From: an uncultured Alphaproteobacteria bacterium
GTDB taxonomy: Bacteria; Pseudomonadota; Alphaproteobacteria; Thalassobaculales; Thalassobaculaceae
Length of the DNA stretch: 64,000 nt
Assembly: GCA_902589475.1 (NCBI GenBank)
Contig: CACITD010000004.1
Span: forward strand, 24,244 to 88,243
Reading direction: 5' to 3'
The position numbers and the translations under genes are program-made. A model generated the notes under the pieces. That model searched no databases and had not been told where the DNA came from. It saw only the letters and a list, made by a program, of their open reading frames with translations. This document shows, in pieces, positions 1 through 11,016 of the stretch. How positions within the stretch are numbered: position 1 is the stretch's first letter; the number at the start of each line of letters is the position of its first letter.

Positions 1-760
1 GGACAACGAATATTTTAGGCAACTTCAAAATTTGTTTTGCTTCTAATAACTCCATAAACGCCATGTAACATCCCAAAACGTTGCTTCCAGCGCCCGTGGG
101 AATTATTATGTTATCAGGTGCGTTGAAGCCAAGGTCTTCCCACAACTCATAACCCAATGTTTTTGTCCCTTGTAAAAAAAAGGGGTGCCAATTGTGGCTC
201 GCATAGAAAATATTTTTTGCCATCTCCAAGGCAGCTTGTTCCGTATTCTCTCTAGTGCCAGGGATTAAATGAATTTTTGCTCCGTAAGACTTTATCTGTG
301 CGATCTTAGGAGGTGAGGCGTTTGATGGAGCTACTATATTAACAGAGATACCTGCGGCTGCACCGTAGGCAGCTATTGCAGCCCCCCCATTTCCTGAACT
401 ATCTTCCACCACTTCTTGGATATCTTGCTGCTTTAAAAATGACATCATTACCGAAGCTCCGCGATCCTTAAAGGAACCGGTTGGCGAGAACCACTCCAAT
501 TTAAATAAGGCTTTTGTTCCTCTATAGCGAAATGGCACTAATGGTGTACATCCCTCTCCTAAACTAACTGGATTCGGTATTTTGCACGGAAACGCTTTCT
601 CATAACGCCAGATTGATCTGGTACTGTTTTTGATTGATTGTGGGGTAATTCCTTCAGTCTTAGAAAAACTTAATGGCGATTTTTCTTCCGAGCACCAACG
701 AGGCTCCCATAAGTCATACTTCTTCCCACTATTTTCATCAACTAGGAAAGCTTCTTTCAT
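1..760 (-). CDS. Threonine synthase-like PLP-dependent enzyme, partial (runs off left edge)
   Basis: Reverse-strand translation from ATG at 760: MKEAFLVDENSGKKYDLWEPRW...LGEGCTPLVPFRYRGTKALFKLEWFSPTGSFKDRGASVMMS; SFKDRG PLP-lysine motif and SSGNGGAAIAAYGAAAG. Absent from ORF track because it has no stop in the window. Confidence 0.85.
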   Translation of the reverse strand, partial: MKEAFLVDENSGKKYDLWEPRWCSEEKSPLSFSKTEGITPQSIKNSTRSIWRYEKAFPCKIPNPVSLGEGCTPLVPFRYRGTKALFKLEWFSPTGSFKDRGASVMMSFLKQQDIQEVVEDSSGNGGAAIAAYGAAAGISVNIVAPSNASPPKIAQIKSYGAKIHLIPGTRENTEQAALEMAKNIFYASHNWHPFFLQGTKTLGYELWEDLGFNAPDNIIIPTGAGSNVLGCYMAFMELLEAKQILKLPKIFVV

Positions 761-912
761 AGTCCCAAATTCCCTGTTCGACGAGGCCGACTAAACTGCC
801 AAAGGATAGCTCACGACTGGTATATAATAACAAGATGTTGTATTTTACAAGCTACACATATACTTTACCGAGTGTGCATCACCCTGCAACCATTATGTTG
901 GACCGGTAACTT

Positions 913-2925
913 ATGAACGACTTATTTCAATCTTTATCTAAGACAAAAGAGACGAATTATTCCGCTAAAGATATTGAAGTTTTAGAGGGTTTAGAACCGG
1001 TAAGGCGGCGTCCAGGAATGTATATTGGAGGTACTGACCAGCAGGCAATGCATCATTTAGTTGCTGAAGTGTTGGACAACTCGATGGATGAGGCGGTAGC
1101 CGGACACGCAAACAGAATTGAATTACATTTAACGAAGGACCAATCAGTAATAGTCACGGATAATGGTCGGGGTATTCCTGTTGATCCGCATCCAAAGTTT
1201 AAAAACAAATCTGCCCTGGAGGTTATATTAACAACGCTGCACGCTGGAGGTAAGTTTTCAGATAACGTCTACAGTACTTCGGGAGGGTTGCACGGAGTAG
1301 GAATATCCGTGGTTAATGCATTATCTGATAGCTTTATTGTGGAAATCGCTAGAGAACAAAGATTATTTTCCCAACAGTTTAGACAAGGCGCGGCTTGTAG
1401 TAATCTTAAAGATGAAGGCCCTGTCAGAAATAGACGAGGGACTAAAATTTGTTTTCATCCAGACCCAGAAATCTTTGGAAAAAATCTGAAATTTAAGCCT
1501 TCTACTTTGTATCAAATGGCAAAATCCAAAGCATATTTATTCAGAGGTGTGGAGATAAGATGGTCATGTGATACAGAATTAACCGCGAGTGATCCAAAAA
1601 CTCCTGATGCCGAAATAATTCACTATCCAAATGGGTTAACCGATTATCTAAAAAGCGAATTACAAGAAAGAAAAATCATTGGTAACGCTGTATTTTCAAA
1701 CGAAAAAGACACTGAAAAAAATGAAAGAATTGAATGGGCTATTGCTTGGCCTGAAGACAATGACGATGGCTTTTTAAGCTCCTATTGCAATACGATTCCT
1801 ACGCCACAGGGTGGAACGCATGAAGCTGGACTTAAAGCTGCCCTTCTTAAAGGAATAAGAACATATTCAGACCTATCCGGTATGACCAAACGGGTATCTC
1901 AAATAACTACGGAAGATATAACAATAGGCTGTTGCATCGCTTTGTCGACTTTTATACGTGACCCACAATTTCAGGGCCAAACAAAAGAAAAGTTAGTAAG
2001 TGCACATGCAAATAAATTGGTAGAGCAAGCCATTAAAGACCACTTTGATCATTGGTTGTCAGGCTCTCCAGAACTAGGCAAACGGCTAATTGAGCACTTT
2101 ATAGTGAAGGCAGAGGAAAGACAACGTAGACGCCAGCAAAAGGAGGTCAGCCGGAAATCGGCAACTCGCAAGCTACGCCTCCCAGGAAAACTGACCGACT
2201 GCAGTCTTGGGGATGCTAGTGGCACAGAACTTTTTATCGTAGAAGGTGATTCTGCTGGCGGGTCGGCTAAACAAGCTCGTGATCGAAAGACCCAAGCAAT
2301 ACTTCCACTCAGAGGGAAAATACTTAATGTCGCAAGCGCATCGGCCGAAAAGCTTCGTGCAAACCAAGAACTTAATGATTTGATGCAAGCAATCGGTTGC
2401 GGCACTGGTGAAAATTACAGCGAAAATTCATTAAGATACGAAAAAATAATAATAATGACCGACGCTGACGTGGACGGCGCACATATAGCCTCATTACTTA
2501 TGACGTTCTTTTACAGACAAACACCCAAGCTTATTGAGAATGGCCATCTTTTCCTAGCGATGCCTCCACTTTTTAGAATAACACAAGGAGGCAAGACTTA
2601 TTATGCGAAAGACGAAGCCCATAAGGACGAAATAATCAATGAACAATTATCATCAAAAACAAAAATTGAAATAAGCCGTTTCAAGGGATTGGGAGAAATG
2701 CCCGCGTCTCAATTAAAAGAGACAACGATGTGTCCAGAAAAAAGGAACCTGCTTAAAATAACAGTGCCGAATTTAGATTGTTTAGAGACTAATTCCATGA
2801 AGTCCAAACCAATGACCCGCCTGGAGGTTGATAAAACTGTAGATACGCTGATGGGCAAAAAACCTGAGCTTAGATTTGCATACCTGCAGGAAAACGCTAA
2901 ATTTGTAACATCCATTGATGTTTAA
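913..2925 (+). CDS. parE: DNA topoisomerase IV subunit B
   Basis: GHKL ATPase motifs (VLDNSMDEAV, VTDNGRGIPVD, GGLHGVGISVVNALS) and TOPRIM (LFIVEGDSAGGSAKQARDRKTQAILPLRGKILNV). Confidence 0.95.
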   Translation: MNDLFQSLSKTKETNYSAKDIEVLEGLEPVRRRPGMYIGGTDQQAMHHLVAEVLDNSMDEAVAGHANRIELHLTKDQSVIVTDNGRGIPVDPHPKFKNKSALEVILTTLHAGGKFSDNVYSTSGGLHGVGISVVNALSDSFIVEIAREQRLFSQQFRQGAACSNLKDEGPVRNRRGTKICFHPDPEIFGKNLKFKPSTLYQMAKSKAYLFRGVEIRWSCDTELTASDPKTPDAEIIHYPNGLTDYLKSELQERKIIGNAVFSNEKDTEKNERIEWAIAWPEDNDDGFLSSYCNTIPTPQGGTHEAGLKAALLKGIRTYSDLSGMTKRVSQITTEDITIGCCIALSTFIRDPQFQGQTKEKLVSAHANKLVEQAIKDHFDHWLSGSPELGKRLIEHFIVKAEERQRRRQQKEVSRKSATRKLRLPGKLTDCSLGDASGTELFIVEGDSAGGSAKQARDRKTQAILPLRGKILNVASASAEKLRANQELNDLMQAIGCGTGENYSENSLRYEKIIIMTDADVDGAHIASLLMTFFYRQTPKLIENGHLFLAMPPLFRITQGGKTYYAKDEAHKDEIINEQLSSKTKIEISRFKGLGEMPASQLKETTMCPEKRNLLKITVPNLDCLETNSMKSKPMTRLEVDKTVDTLMGKKPELRFAYLQENAKFVTSIDV

Positions 2926-2937
2926 ATTTTCAATTTA

Positions 2938-3918
2938 TTATTTTCTCTGAAGGGCAAGCCTTTCCAATTTTTCGTAATCAACTTTTGGCTCTTTGAACAA
3001 CTGTTGCATCGCGAATTCCCTCGCTTTAACCATTGCAACTAAAGCTTGATTGAAAGGAACACTTATATTCAGAGATTTTGCTTCTGATACCAACGCACCA
3101 TTTAATGAGTCGATTTCCGTTAAGCGGCCTGCCTCAATATGCTGTAACATTGAGGGTTTATTATATCGACTGCTTGATAAATCTTTGACGTAAGTAATCA
3201 TATCTTTATTTGGTGGTCGAATACCTTTTGCTTTTACGACAGCCATAATCTCCTCTAGTATCTTTGTTTGCATTTCATCCGCAGCAGTGTTTTGGGTTAT
3301 TTCACCAGAGCGAAGTCCCGTTACGGCACACAACGGATTAATACCACAATTTACTATGAACTTGCCCCATATAACGCCAAGTATATCATTTGTTATTTGC
3401 GGACTTAATAACGCGTTTTGAAATACGTTTTCTAAGCTTTTCAATCTTGGTGAGTTAGCCCCATCTAGTTCCCCAATAAATGTCGACCCATCATTAGTAT
3501 GGTTCACGTGGCCAAGATCTTCTAGTGCAGCACTATGATAACTAATTCCCCCCACGACCCTCTTTGCTCCGAGAACTTCCGTCAAAGCTTCAATATTACC
3601 GATGCCGTTTTGAAGGGTTATAGCGTAACCGTCCGGTTTAAGCACAGTGGATGCAGAAAGAGCTGCAGATTTTGTTCCCGTAGTATGTGCGTGGAATAAG
3701 ACAACATCGGCGCTATTTTTAAAATCATTCTCATTATCACTAATGTTTATTTTATGAACTTTTTGTTTTCCTATCCCCGACAAACGGAATCCGTTTTCTT
3801 TAACTGCATTTACATGATCTCGATTAACATCTAAAAAATTCACCTTGTAACCAGCTTCGATGAGACTTAATCCGTAAACACCCCCCATCGCTCCTGCTCC
3901 TATCACACAAAACCTCAT
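2938..3918 (-). CDS. 2-dehydropantoate 2-reductase family protein
   Basis: N-terminal GAGAMGGVYG Rossmann motif; ketopantoate reductase C-domain features (KFIVNCGINPLCAVTGLRSGE, SMLQHIEAGRLTEIDSLNG). Confidence 0.85.
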   Translation of the reverse strand: MRFCVIGAGAMGGVYGLSLIEAGYKVNFLDVNRDHVNAVKENGFRLSGIGKQKVHKINISDNENDFKNSADVVLFHAHTTGTKSAALSASTVLKPDGYAITLQNGIGNIEALTEVLGAKRVVGGISYHSAALEDLGHVNHTNDGSTFIGELDGANSPRLKSLENVFQNALLSPQITNDILGVIWGKFIVNCGINPLCAVTGLRSGEITQNTAADEMQTKILEEIMAVVKAKGIRPPNKDMITYVKDLSSSRYNKPSMLQHIEAGRLTEIDSLNGALVSEAKSLNISVPFNQALVAMVKAREFAMQQLFKEPKVDYEKLERLALQRK

Positions 3919-3953
3919 ACCACTTCTCCACTAAAACAAGCAAAAACCTGCCT

Positions 3954-4421
3954 TTATAAACTTCCTCGTCTATGCATTTCTATATGCAACACTCCCTCAT
4001 CATCATAAGGCTTGGAAACCGTCTGATAGTGAAGGCTATGGTAGAAGTTTTCAAGGTAGTACTGTGCATTTAATCTAATAGGACAGTGTCGATAATTCGA
4101 CTCACACCACTCATGAGCTTTTTGCATAAGCTTCCTTCCTAACCCGCGATTCCTATGGTTTTTTGAAACAATAACGCGTCCGATAGACACTTCCTCATAC
4201 AAAGACCCGGCGGGAAGCACTCGACAATATGCTAACAGTTTACCATTATTTATTGCCTGTATATGCTGTGAAACTATATCTAACTCGTCTATATCTTCAT
4301 AAATACATTTTTGTTCAATTATGAAAATTTGCTGGCGCATTTTTAATATCTGGTGAAGCTGATGGCTGTTCAGTGCTCCAAAGTCTTGGCATTTCCATGT
4401 AAAACCCTCCGAATGATTCAA
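3954..4421 (-). CDS. GNAT family N-acetyltransferase (ElaA-like)
   Basis: ElaA-like N-terminus (LNSHQLHQILKMRQQIFIIEQKCIYEDIDELD) and acetyl-CoA motif RNRGLGRKLM. Confidence 0.85.
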   Translation of the reverse strand: MNHSEGFTWKCQDFGALNSHQLHQILKMRQQIFIIEQKCIYEDIDELDIVSQHIQAINNGKLLAYCRVLPAGSLYEEVSIGRVIVSKNHRNRGLGRKLMQKAHEWCESNYRHCPIRLNAQYYLENFYHSLHYQTVSKPYDDEGVLHIEMHRRGSL

Positions 4422-5455
4422 TTTAAAACTCCATTTTTATGAATTCGCTTTAAACGTTTCTTAGCAATCGCACTGAGTGGCGCCAGCCTTATTTTTTTTT
4501 CTGCCAAATTGGCTAACCATTCCTCCAAGACACGCAATGTTGTTACTCTTGGGTGTCCAATTGCAATGGCTGTCCCCTTATCAAGGGCCACCCTCTCAAC
4601 TTCTCTCAGACGACGAACTATTTCATCTTCTTTATCAATGTCGTCCAAAAAAACATCTCGCGACACTACAGGCACGTTAAGTTTATCTCCAAGTTGGCCA
4701 ACAAGAGAGTTTGACGCCGTTAGAGAATCAAGAAAAAGTTGTCCAGAACTCTTTATCTGCATTAATACAATTGACATTGCTCGGTGGTCGGCCGTGAATA
4801 GACTTCCCATATGATTGTTGACACCGATCGCCCCCGGAAATGCATACAACGCCCTCGCCAATAGCTTTTTAATTTGAATTTGGTCCATATTGACCATCAA
4901 TGCACCGGGGCCAGGGTCCGCGGCGCCTCTTGGCTCCATAGGCAGATGAACCAGTAGTTCATGCCCCTGAGCTCGAGCAGATTGGGTCTGATTAGCCAAG
5001 TCTTTAGCATAAGGGAGATATGACAACGTTAGAGGAGCTTTTAAACTAACAGCCCACTTTGAATGAAGTTGATTAAGTCCCATATCATCCAAAACGATGG
5101 AAACCAACGGCCTATTTTCTGTATTCTCAAACGGTACAGCGTGCGCCATCCAACTGGCTCTGCCAATTCTTTCATCTCGTTTGAAATCAAAAACTTTTTC
5201 ATTTTTAAATTGGTCTAAACTGGGTAGAGTTTTAGTTCGATCGACTGATTTCTGAGGCTCAGCAATTATACCCTCTTTTAATTCTTTGTTTACGATAAGT
5301 CGGTCTCGTTCCTCTGCTGAAGAACTAATTTTATTTGAATGGTCAGGGGGACCAATATAAATTCCTATCGCAATTCCCAAGCTGAATACGAGCAAGCCAC
5401 CGAGCGATAGAATTATCATCCTTTGAGATTTTGAAATTTTAAGAAACGAAAACAT
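4418..5455 (-). CDS. Divergent polysaccharide deacetylase family protein (YibQ/DUF610-like)
   Basis: N-terminal TM segment; VSIVLDDMGLN and LLVHLPMEP.......NNHMGS signatures; 4-nt overlap with the GNAT gene. Confidence 0.85.
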   Translation of the reverse strand: MFSFLKISKSQRMIILSLGGLLVFSLGIAIGIYIGPPDHSNKISSSAEERDRLIVNKELKEGIIAEPQKSVDRTKTLPSLDQFKNEKVFDFKRDERIGRASWMAHAVPFENTENRPLVSIVLDDMGLNQLHSKWAVSLKAPLTLSYLPYAKDLANQTQSARAQGHELLVHLPMEPRGAADPGPGALMVNMDQIQIKKLLARALYAFPGAIGVNNHMGSLFTADHRAMSIVLMQIKSSGQLFLDSLTASNSLVGQLGDKLNVPVVSRDVFLDDIDKEDEIVRRLREVERVALDKGTAIAIGHPRVTTLRVLEEWLANLAEKKIRLAPLSAIAKKRLKRIHKNGVLN

Positions 5456-5611
5456 AGCTGTAAATTATTAATTGCTTAAACTAAGTTGGAGGGCACATTT
5501 TTTCTTCTTCATTGTCGCTTTATCCTATCTCTTTCTTCCTGGCTCTCCTATTGATATACTTATATTACTTTACAAACTAAATCAGATCATCTGAAGGCCG
5601 CTAAACGAGAA

Positions 5612-6244
5612 ATGTTTTTGTTAATCGATAATTATGACAGTTTTACGTATAACCTATGGCATTTTTTGGGCCAGTTAGGTGCTGATGTACGAGTCGTTCG
5701 CAATGATAAAATCACCGCTAAAGAAGCGCTTGAACTAGAACCCGAGGGTATCATAATATCGCCCGGCCCCTGTGATCCAGATAAGGCTGGAATAAGCTTG
5801 GAAGTCATAGAGAATGCTCCTAAAAACCTCCCCATATTTGGGGTTTGCTTGGGGCATCAATGTATAGGTCGGGCTTTTGGGAGCAAAATAATTAGAAGTC
5901 CAACACCTATTCATGGGAAAATAAGCGCGATTAAGCATACGAACGCAGAGATCTTTAACGGAATACCTACTAAATTTTCGGCTACACGATATCATTCACT
6001 AATCGTAGACAAAGAGAGTCTCCCAACAAGTTTAAAAATTACTGCCGAGACACATGACGGTATAATAATGGCCTTATCCCATACGTCTCGGCCAATTCAC
6101 GGTGTTCAATTTCATCCGGAAAGTATAGCCTCTGAATATGGTTATACATTAATGTCAAATTTCCTTGTAATAAGTGGATCTAAAAAAGCTTCGTTAGAAA
6201 AGTTGAATAGTCTTCAACTTAATCTTGGGAAAGCAGCAGAATGA
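5612..6244 (+). CDS. trpG: Anthranilate synthase component II (glutamine amidotransferase)
   Basis: LLIDNYDSFTYNL, GVCLGHQCIG nucleophile motif, GVQFHPES; overlaps trpD by ATGA. Confidence 0.93.
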   Translation: MFLLIDNYDSFTYNLWHFLGQLGADVRVVRNDKITAKEALELEPEGIIISPGPCDPDKAGISLEVIENAPKNLPIFGVCLGHQCIGRAFGSKIIRSPTPIHGKISAIKHTNAEIFNGIPTKFSATRYHSLIVDKESLPTSLKITAETHDGIIMALSHTSRPIHGVQFHPESIASEYGYTLMSNFLVISGSKKASLEKLNSLQLNLGKAAE

Positions 6245-7281
6245 AAGGAAAAAATTTAGACCTAAAGCCACTAATTCAAATTGTTTCCGACGGATGTTCA
6301 TTAACTGAAGACCAGTCTAAAGAAGCCTTTGACATCATAATGACAGGGAATGCTACCCCGTCACAAATAGGCGGCTTTTTGATGGCCATGAGGGTAAGGG
6401 GGGAGACAACTGAAGAAATCACAGGCGCAGCACGGGCTATGCGAGAGAAAGTGATAAAAATTCACGCTCCTTCAGATGCTCTAGATACAGTTGGTACGGG
6501 CGGTGATGCATCTGGCACTTTCAATATCAGTACGGCAAGCAGTTTTGTTGTTAGCGCTGCTGGTGTGCCTATTGCTAAGCATGGAAACAAAGCCCTTTCC
6601 TCGAAAACAGGAGCAGCGGACGTTCTGAGCGAACTTGGAGTTAACCTGGATTGTGACATGTCAGTTATTCAAAAAGCTATGGACGAAATTGGTATTTGCT
6701 TCCTAATGGCGCCACGACACCATATGGCAATGCGCCATGTTGCAGCGAGTAGAAGTGAACTAGGCACTCGTACAATTTTCAATATTCTAGGTCCTTTGGC
6801 TAATCCTGCTTTGGTTAAAAAGCAACTAGTCGGTGTGTTTTCAGAGGCGTGGGTCGAGCCAATGGCGCATGTATTAAAAGGCTTAGGCTCTGAAAGAGCA
6901 TGGGTAGTTCACGGTTCAGACGGTTTAGATGAGATCACAACTACTGGTGTCACAAAAGTAGCTGCGCTTGATAAAGGCTCAGTTTCGACATTCACCATCC
7001 ATCCAGAAGATGCAAACCTAGAGTTAGCAAACCCTAAACAACTCAAGGGCGGTCTCCCTAGACAAAATGCCATGGCTCTAGCAAACCTTTTAAAGGGTGA
7101 AAGGGGTCCCTATCGCGATATCGTTCTATTTAATTCTGCAGCTGCCTTCATCATCTCACAAAAAGTTGATAATCTTAAGGAAGGGGCCGAACTAGCCGCA
7201 GAAATGATAGATACCGGCCAAGCGAAAAAAAAATTAGATCAATTAATATCAATTACCGCGCATACCGGCAAAGAAATATGA
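6241..7281 (+). CDS. trpD: Anthranilate phosphoribosyltransferase
   Basis: [38 protein letters not shown]. Confidence 0.95.
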   Translation: MKGKNLDLKPLIQIVSDGCSLTEDQSKEAFDIIMTGNATPSQIGGFLMAMRVRGETTEEITGAARAMREKVIKIHAPSDALDTVGTGGDASGTFNISTASSFVVSAAGVPIAKHGNKALSSKTGAADVLSELGVNLDCDMSVIQKAMDEIGICFLMAPRHHMAMRHVAASRSELGTRTIFNILGPLANPALVKKQLVGVFSEAWVEPMAHVLKGLGSERAWVVHGSDGLDEITTTGVTKVAALDKGSVSTFTIHPEDANLELANPKQLKGGLPRQNAMALANLLKGERGPYRDIVLFNSAAAFIISQKVDNLKEGAELAAEMIDTGQAKKKLDQLISITAHTGKEI

Positions 7282-8084
7282 AAAACGTCTTATTAGAAAT
7301 CTGCCAGCAAAAACTCATACACATAGAGAAGTGCAAACAACAAAAAACAGAAAATCAATTACTGAAAGAGACTAAGAACGCATCAAAGCAGAGAGATTTT
7401 TTAAAAGCCTTAGAACGAAAAAGTAAACATGGTTACGGGCTTATTGGTGAGATAAAAAAAGCATCTCCTAGCAAAGGCCTTATAAGAAAAGAATTTGATG
7501 TAGTACACCTTGCAAAAGCCTACGAGGACGGAGGGGCTGCCTGCCTATCGGTCCTTACAGATATTCCATACTTTCAAGGAGACGATAAATTCCTGCTTGC
7601 AGCTAGAGAGGCCACTTCGCTTCCGGTCTTGAGGAAAGATTTTATGCTAGACACTTATCAAGTAATAGAATCCCGAGTTCTAGGAGCAGATTGCATTCTA
7701 CTTATAATGGCAGCATTAGAGGACGATGCAGCTCAAAATTTAGAGGATTGTGCGATTGAGCTAGGAATGGATGTTCTTGTTGAAATCCATAATGAAAAAG
7801 AACTTCATCGCGCTCTTAAGCTCAAAACGAAGCTTCTTGGCGTAAATAACCGTAACTTAAAAACAATGATTACAGACATAAGCATGACAGAAAAACTTGC
7901 TTCTCTTGCGCCCACCGGAAAAATCTTAATTTCGGAAAGTGGGTTACAGACGCGGGCAGATTTACACAGAATGGCGAGTGCAGGAGCGCGATGTTTTTTA
8001 ATCGGAGAATCGATAATGAAACAGAAAGATGTAGAGAACGCTACGAAGTTACTTTTAAAGAAATCAACTCAAGAAAACGTTTAA
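7278..8084 (+). CDS. trpC: Indole-3-glycerol phosphate synthase
   Basis: [42 protein letters not shown]. Confidence 0.95.
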   Translation: MKNVLLEICQQKLIHIEKCKQQKTENQLLKETKNASKQRDFLKALERKSKHGYGLIGEIKKASPSKGLIRKEFDVVHLAKAYEDGGAACLSVLTDIPYFQGDDKFLLAAREATSLPVLRKDFMLDTYQVIESRVLGADCILLIMAALEDDAAQNLEDCAIELGMDVLVEIHNEKELHRALKLKTKLLGVNNRNLKTMITDISMTEKLASLAPTGKILISESGLQTRADLHRMASAGARCFLIGESIMKQKDVENATKLLLKKSTQENV

Positions 8085-8087
8085 GAA

Positions 8088-8564
8088 ATGTCTGATTTTA
8101 ATCATTTTGATGGTAAGGGAAACGCCGTAATGGTTGATGTTTCCAGCAAAGAAATAACCGAGAGGATTGCTGTCGCTTCTTGTGATGTGCACGTAAATCC
8201 AGCGACGATGGCGTTGGTTCTGGAAGGTAGCATAAAAAAAGGTGACGTGTTATCTGTGGCGAGACTAGCTGGTATTTTAGGTGCAAAAAAAACCCCCGAA
8301 CTTATTCCGCTATGCCATCCTTTAGCTCTCACATCAGCCGAGTTAAGTCTAAGGTGCGATGAAAAACTTGGCATCATCGAGATAACCTCGAAGTGCAAAA
8401 TTAATGCAAGAACAGGGGTAGAAATGGAGGCCTTAATGGCTGTCAGTATAGCAGCTTTGACAATCTATGATATGTGTAAGGCTGTAGATAAAGGGATAAT
8501 AATAAGCAATATAAGGCTTCTTAAAAAAACAGGTGGAAAATCGGGGCAGTGGCGTGGGAAATAA
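8088..8564 (+). CDS. moaC: Cyclic pyranopterin monophosphate synthase
   Basis: MVDVSSKEITERIA, IPLCHPLALT, TGVEMEALMAVSIAALTIYDMCKAVDKG. Confidence 0.94.
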   Translation: MSDFNHFDGKGNAVMVDVSSKEITERIAVASCDVHVNPATMALVLEGSIKKGDVLSVARLAGILGAKKTPELIPLCHPLALTSAELSLRCDEKLGIIEITSKCKINARTGVEMEALMAVSIAALTIYDMCKAVDKGIIISNIRLLKKTGGKSGQWRGK

Positions 8565-9798
8565 GTCTTTATTATCCGTAGAAAGTGCACTGAAAAAGAT
8601 AATTAAAGACATTTCTGTTGTCTCTACAGAAGAAACTTCACTTACATCAGCCATAAATAGAGTGACTGCTATAGAGGTTCGAGCGAGACGATGCCAACCT
8701 CCTGTAGCGGTATCGGCTATGGATGGATATGCTGTAAAAAGTATGGATGTTAAGACGTCTCCAAGCAAACTTGTATGCACTGGCAGCATTCCCGCAGGGA
8801 GCAATTTTCGTGGACAACTCAAAAACGGGGAAGCCGTCAGGATTTTTACTGGCGCCCCCATCCCTAAAGGGGCCGACACAATTGTTATACAAGAAAATGT
8901 TGTTGCTACCTCAGAAACTTATGGATCAGAAATTACCGTTTTAAAAGGTGCAAAAAGAGGGGCTTACATAAGAAAACCCGGCCTAGATTTTAAAACTGGT
9001 GATGTTGGCATTCCAAAAAACAAAAGACTTACTTCGCGAGATATTGGCTTGGCAGCAGCTATGAATGTACCATGGATATTAGTAAGACGTCGGCCTCGTG
9101 TAGCAATTCTCGCCACTGGTGATGAAATTGTTCGACCTGGGGAACAAACTTCAAAGCACCAAATTGTAAGTTCGAACAGTTATACTCTGCACGCCTTTTT
9201 GACGGCTCTGGGTGCTGATGTTCAAATTCTTGGTATCGCACCAGATGATACAGATGCGATTGGATCATTAGCAAAAGAGGCGGAAGGATCCGATCTATTA
9301 GTGACTACAGGTGGGGCCTCTGTGGGAAAACATGACTTGATACAGGAAGCGCTTAGCACTCAAAAATTTGGCCAAAATGCCCTTAAATTAAATTTTTGGA
9401 AAATTGCCATGCGACCGGGAAAACCTCTTATTTTTGGCAAGTTGCAAAAAAAACCTTTTATCGGGCTACCGGGCAACCCAGTTTCAACAATGATTTGTGG
9501 TTTAATTTTTCTGAAACCGGCAATCGAAACCATGTTGGGCTTAGAAATAAATCAGGAATCCGAATTTGCCACACTCACTCATGAGTTATCCGAAAATGAT
9601 GAAAGGCAAGATTATCTTAGGTCTTTTGCTTTTAAGACTAAGACAGGAGAGCAATTTGTTGAGCCCTTTAACAAACAAGATAGTTCGATGATGGCTACGC
9701 TTGCGAAAGCTAATTGTTTAATTGTCAGAGAATCATTTGATAAAAAAAGAAAAAAGGGCGATTTAGTAAAAATAATTAAACTTGATACGTGTTTCTAG
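8533..9798 (+). CDS. moeA: Molybdopterin molybdenumtransferase
   Basis: PVAVSAMDGYAV, GAPIPKGADTIVIQE, TTGGASVGKHDL, GLPGNPVS; GTG start, overlaps moaC by 32 nt. Confidence 0.94.
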   Translation: MENRGSGVGNKSLLSVESALKKIIKDISVVSTEETSLTSAINRVTAIEVRARRCQPPVAVSAMDGYAVKSMDVKTSPSKLVCTGSIPAGSNFRGQLKNGEAVRIFTGAPIPKGADTIVIQENVVATSETYGSEITVLKGAKRGAYIRKPGLDFKTGDVGIPKNKRLTSRDIGLAAAMNVPWILVRRRPRVAILATGDEIVRPGEQTSKHQIVSSNSYTLHAFLTALGADVQILGIAPDDTDAIGSLAKEAEGSDLLVTTGGASVGKHDLIQEALSTQKFGQNALKLNFWKIAMRPGKPLIFGKLQKKPFIGLPGNPVSTMICGLIFLKPAIETMLGLEINQESEFATLTHELSENDERQDYLRSFAFKTKTGEQFVEPFNKQDSSMMATLAKANCLIVRESFDKKRKKGDLVKIIKLDTCF

Positions 9799-9881
9799 AG
9801 GTTTCTGCCTTAGTAAATACTTTAGAATACGAGTCCGCAAAATAATTGTCGTATAGAATAGCATAATTTGGAGGTTTTCCA

Positions 9882-10928
9882 ATGAAGCAAGATGGATCAC
9901 AATTATTAGAAAAACGCATTCCTTCACCTAAAGCAGAATGGTTGTCTCAAATAAAAGAAGAAATAATAGAGCCAGAAATACCAATAATTGACCCGCACCA
10001 TCACCTTTGGGACATGAAGGGAAATAGATACTTATTGGATGAATTATTAGAAGATTTAGCTTCGGGTCACAACATTGTGGCCACCGTATTTCTTGAATGC
10101 GCGGCTATGTATCGGTCGGGTGGACCAATACAAATGCGGCCAATCGGTGAGACCGAATTTGTTAACGGTATTGCGGCAATGAGCGCAAGTGGAAAATATG
10201 GAAAATCGAAAATTTGTGCTGGAATTGTTGGTTTTGCTGATTTGACATTAGGTGCTTCAGTTTCAGAGGTTTTAGAAGCGCAGGTCAATGCAGGAGGAGG
10301 ACGATTTAAAGGTATAAGATACGGTGCGGGTTTTAATGAAAGTGAAGTTATAAATAACAGCCACACCAATCCTCCTCCTGAGTTGTATAGCAATGAAAAG
10401 TTTAGGGAAGGATTTGCAAAACTAGCAGATTACAACCTCTCTTTTGATGCGTGGCTTTATCATACTCAAATTAATGACGTCAGCATGCTAGCAGACGCCT
10501 TTCCAAATCAAAATATCGTGCTCAATCATTTTGGAGGTCCAATAGGTATCGGACCTTACGAGAATAAAAGAGCTGAAGTTTTCGCATCCTGGAAACAATC
10601 AATTTTGAATTTATCAAAAAGGGCGAACGTATATATTAAACTGGGAGGCTTGGGGATGGTTCTCAATGGCTATCAATTCGAAAATCAGCAATTACCGCCA
10701 AGCTCTAATGAGCTAGCAAACGAATGGAAACCATTCTTCGAGACAACCATAGATGCTTTTGGTTCCGAACGTTGCATGTTCGAAAGCAATTTTCCTGTTG
10801 ATAAAGTAACGTCTTCTTATACTGTCTACTGGAATACGTTTAAAAGAATAGTATTGAATGCTTCAACTACTGAAAAACGTTTTCTATTCCATGATACGGC
10901 AAAAAACTTCTACAATCTGGATATTTAA
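9882..10928 (+). CDS. Amidohydrolase family protein (TIM-barrel, Amidohydro_2 type)
   Basis: PIIDPHHHLWD metal-binding motif; NIVLNHFGGPIG; CMFESNFPVDK. Confidence 0.85.
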   Translation: MKQDGSQLLEKRIPSPKAEWLSQIKEEIIEPEIPIIDPHHHLWDMKGNRYLLDELLEDLASGHNIVATVFLECAAMYRSGGPIQMRPIGETEFVNGIAAMSASGKYGKSKICAGIVGFADLTLGASVSEVLEAQVNAGGGRFKGIRYGAGFNESEVINNSHTNPPPELYSNEKFREGFAKLADYNLSFDAWLYHTQINDVSMLADAFPNQNIVLNHFGGPIGIGPYENKRAEVFASWKQSILNLSKRANVYIKLGGLGMVLNGYQFENQQLPPSSNELANEWKPFFETTIDAFGSERCMFESNFPVDKVTSSYTVYWNTFKRIVLNASTTEKRFLFHDTAKNFYNLDI

Positions 10929-10990
10929 CGGTTGCTAAAAGTTAACCATTCTTAAATCGTTGTTAGCACCGATTAATTGACAACCATATA

Positions 10991-11005
10991 GAACTAAAGT
11001 AGAAC
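10991..11005. promoter_or_regulatory. Putative LexA (SOS) box GAACTAAAGTAGAAC, GAAC-N7-GAAC
   Basis: Exact match to the alphaproteobacterial GTTC-N7-GTTC direct-repeat LexA box (reverse orientation), 48 nt upstream of the likely lexA start. Confidence 0.75.
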
Positions 11006-11016
11006 AAAATAATTCT

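Noticed and set aside
2049-2405. 118-aa minus ORF (and 2173..2388, 2709..2915) inside parE
   Set aside because: Antisense to strongly conserved ParE TOPRIM sequence; no motif or RBS support.
10929-10971. Imperfect inverted repeat CGGTTGCTAA...TTAGCACCG after the amidohydrolase gene
   Set aside because: Needs a bulge and a 24-nt loop with no T-run; possible hairpin but not supportable as terminator or regulator.
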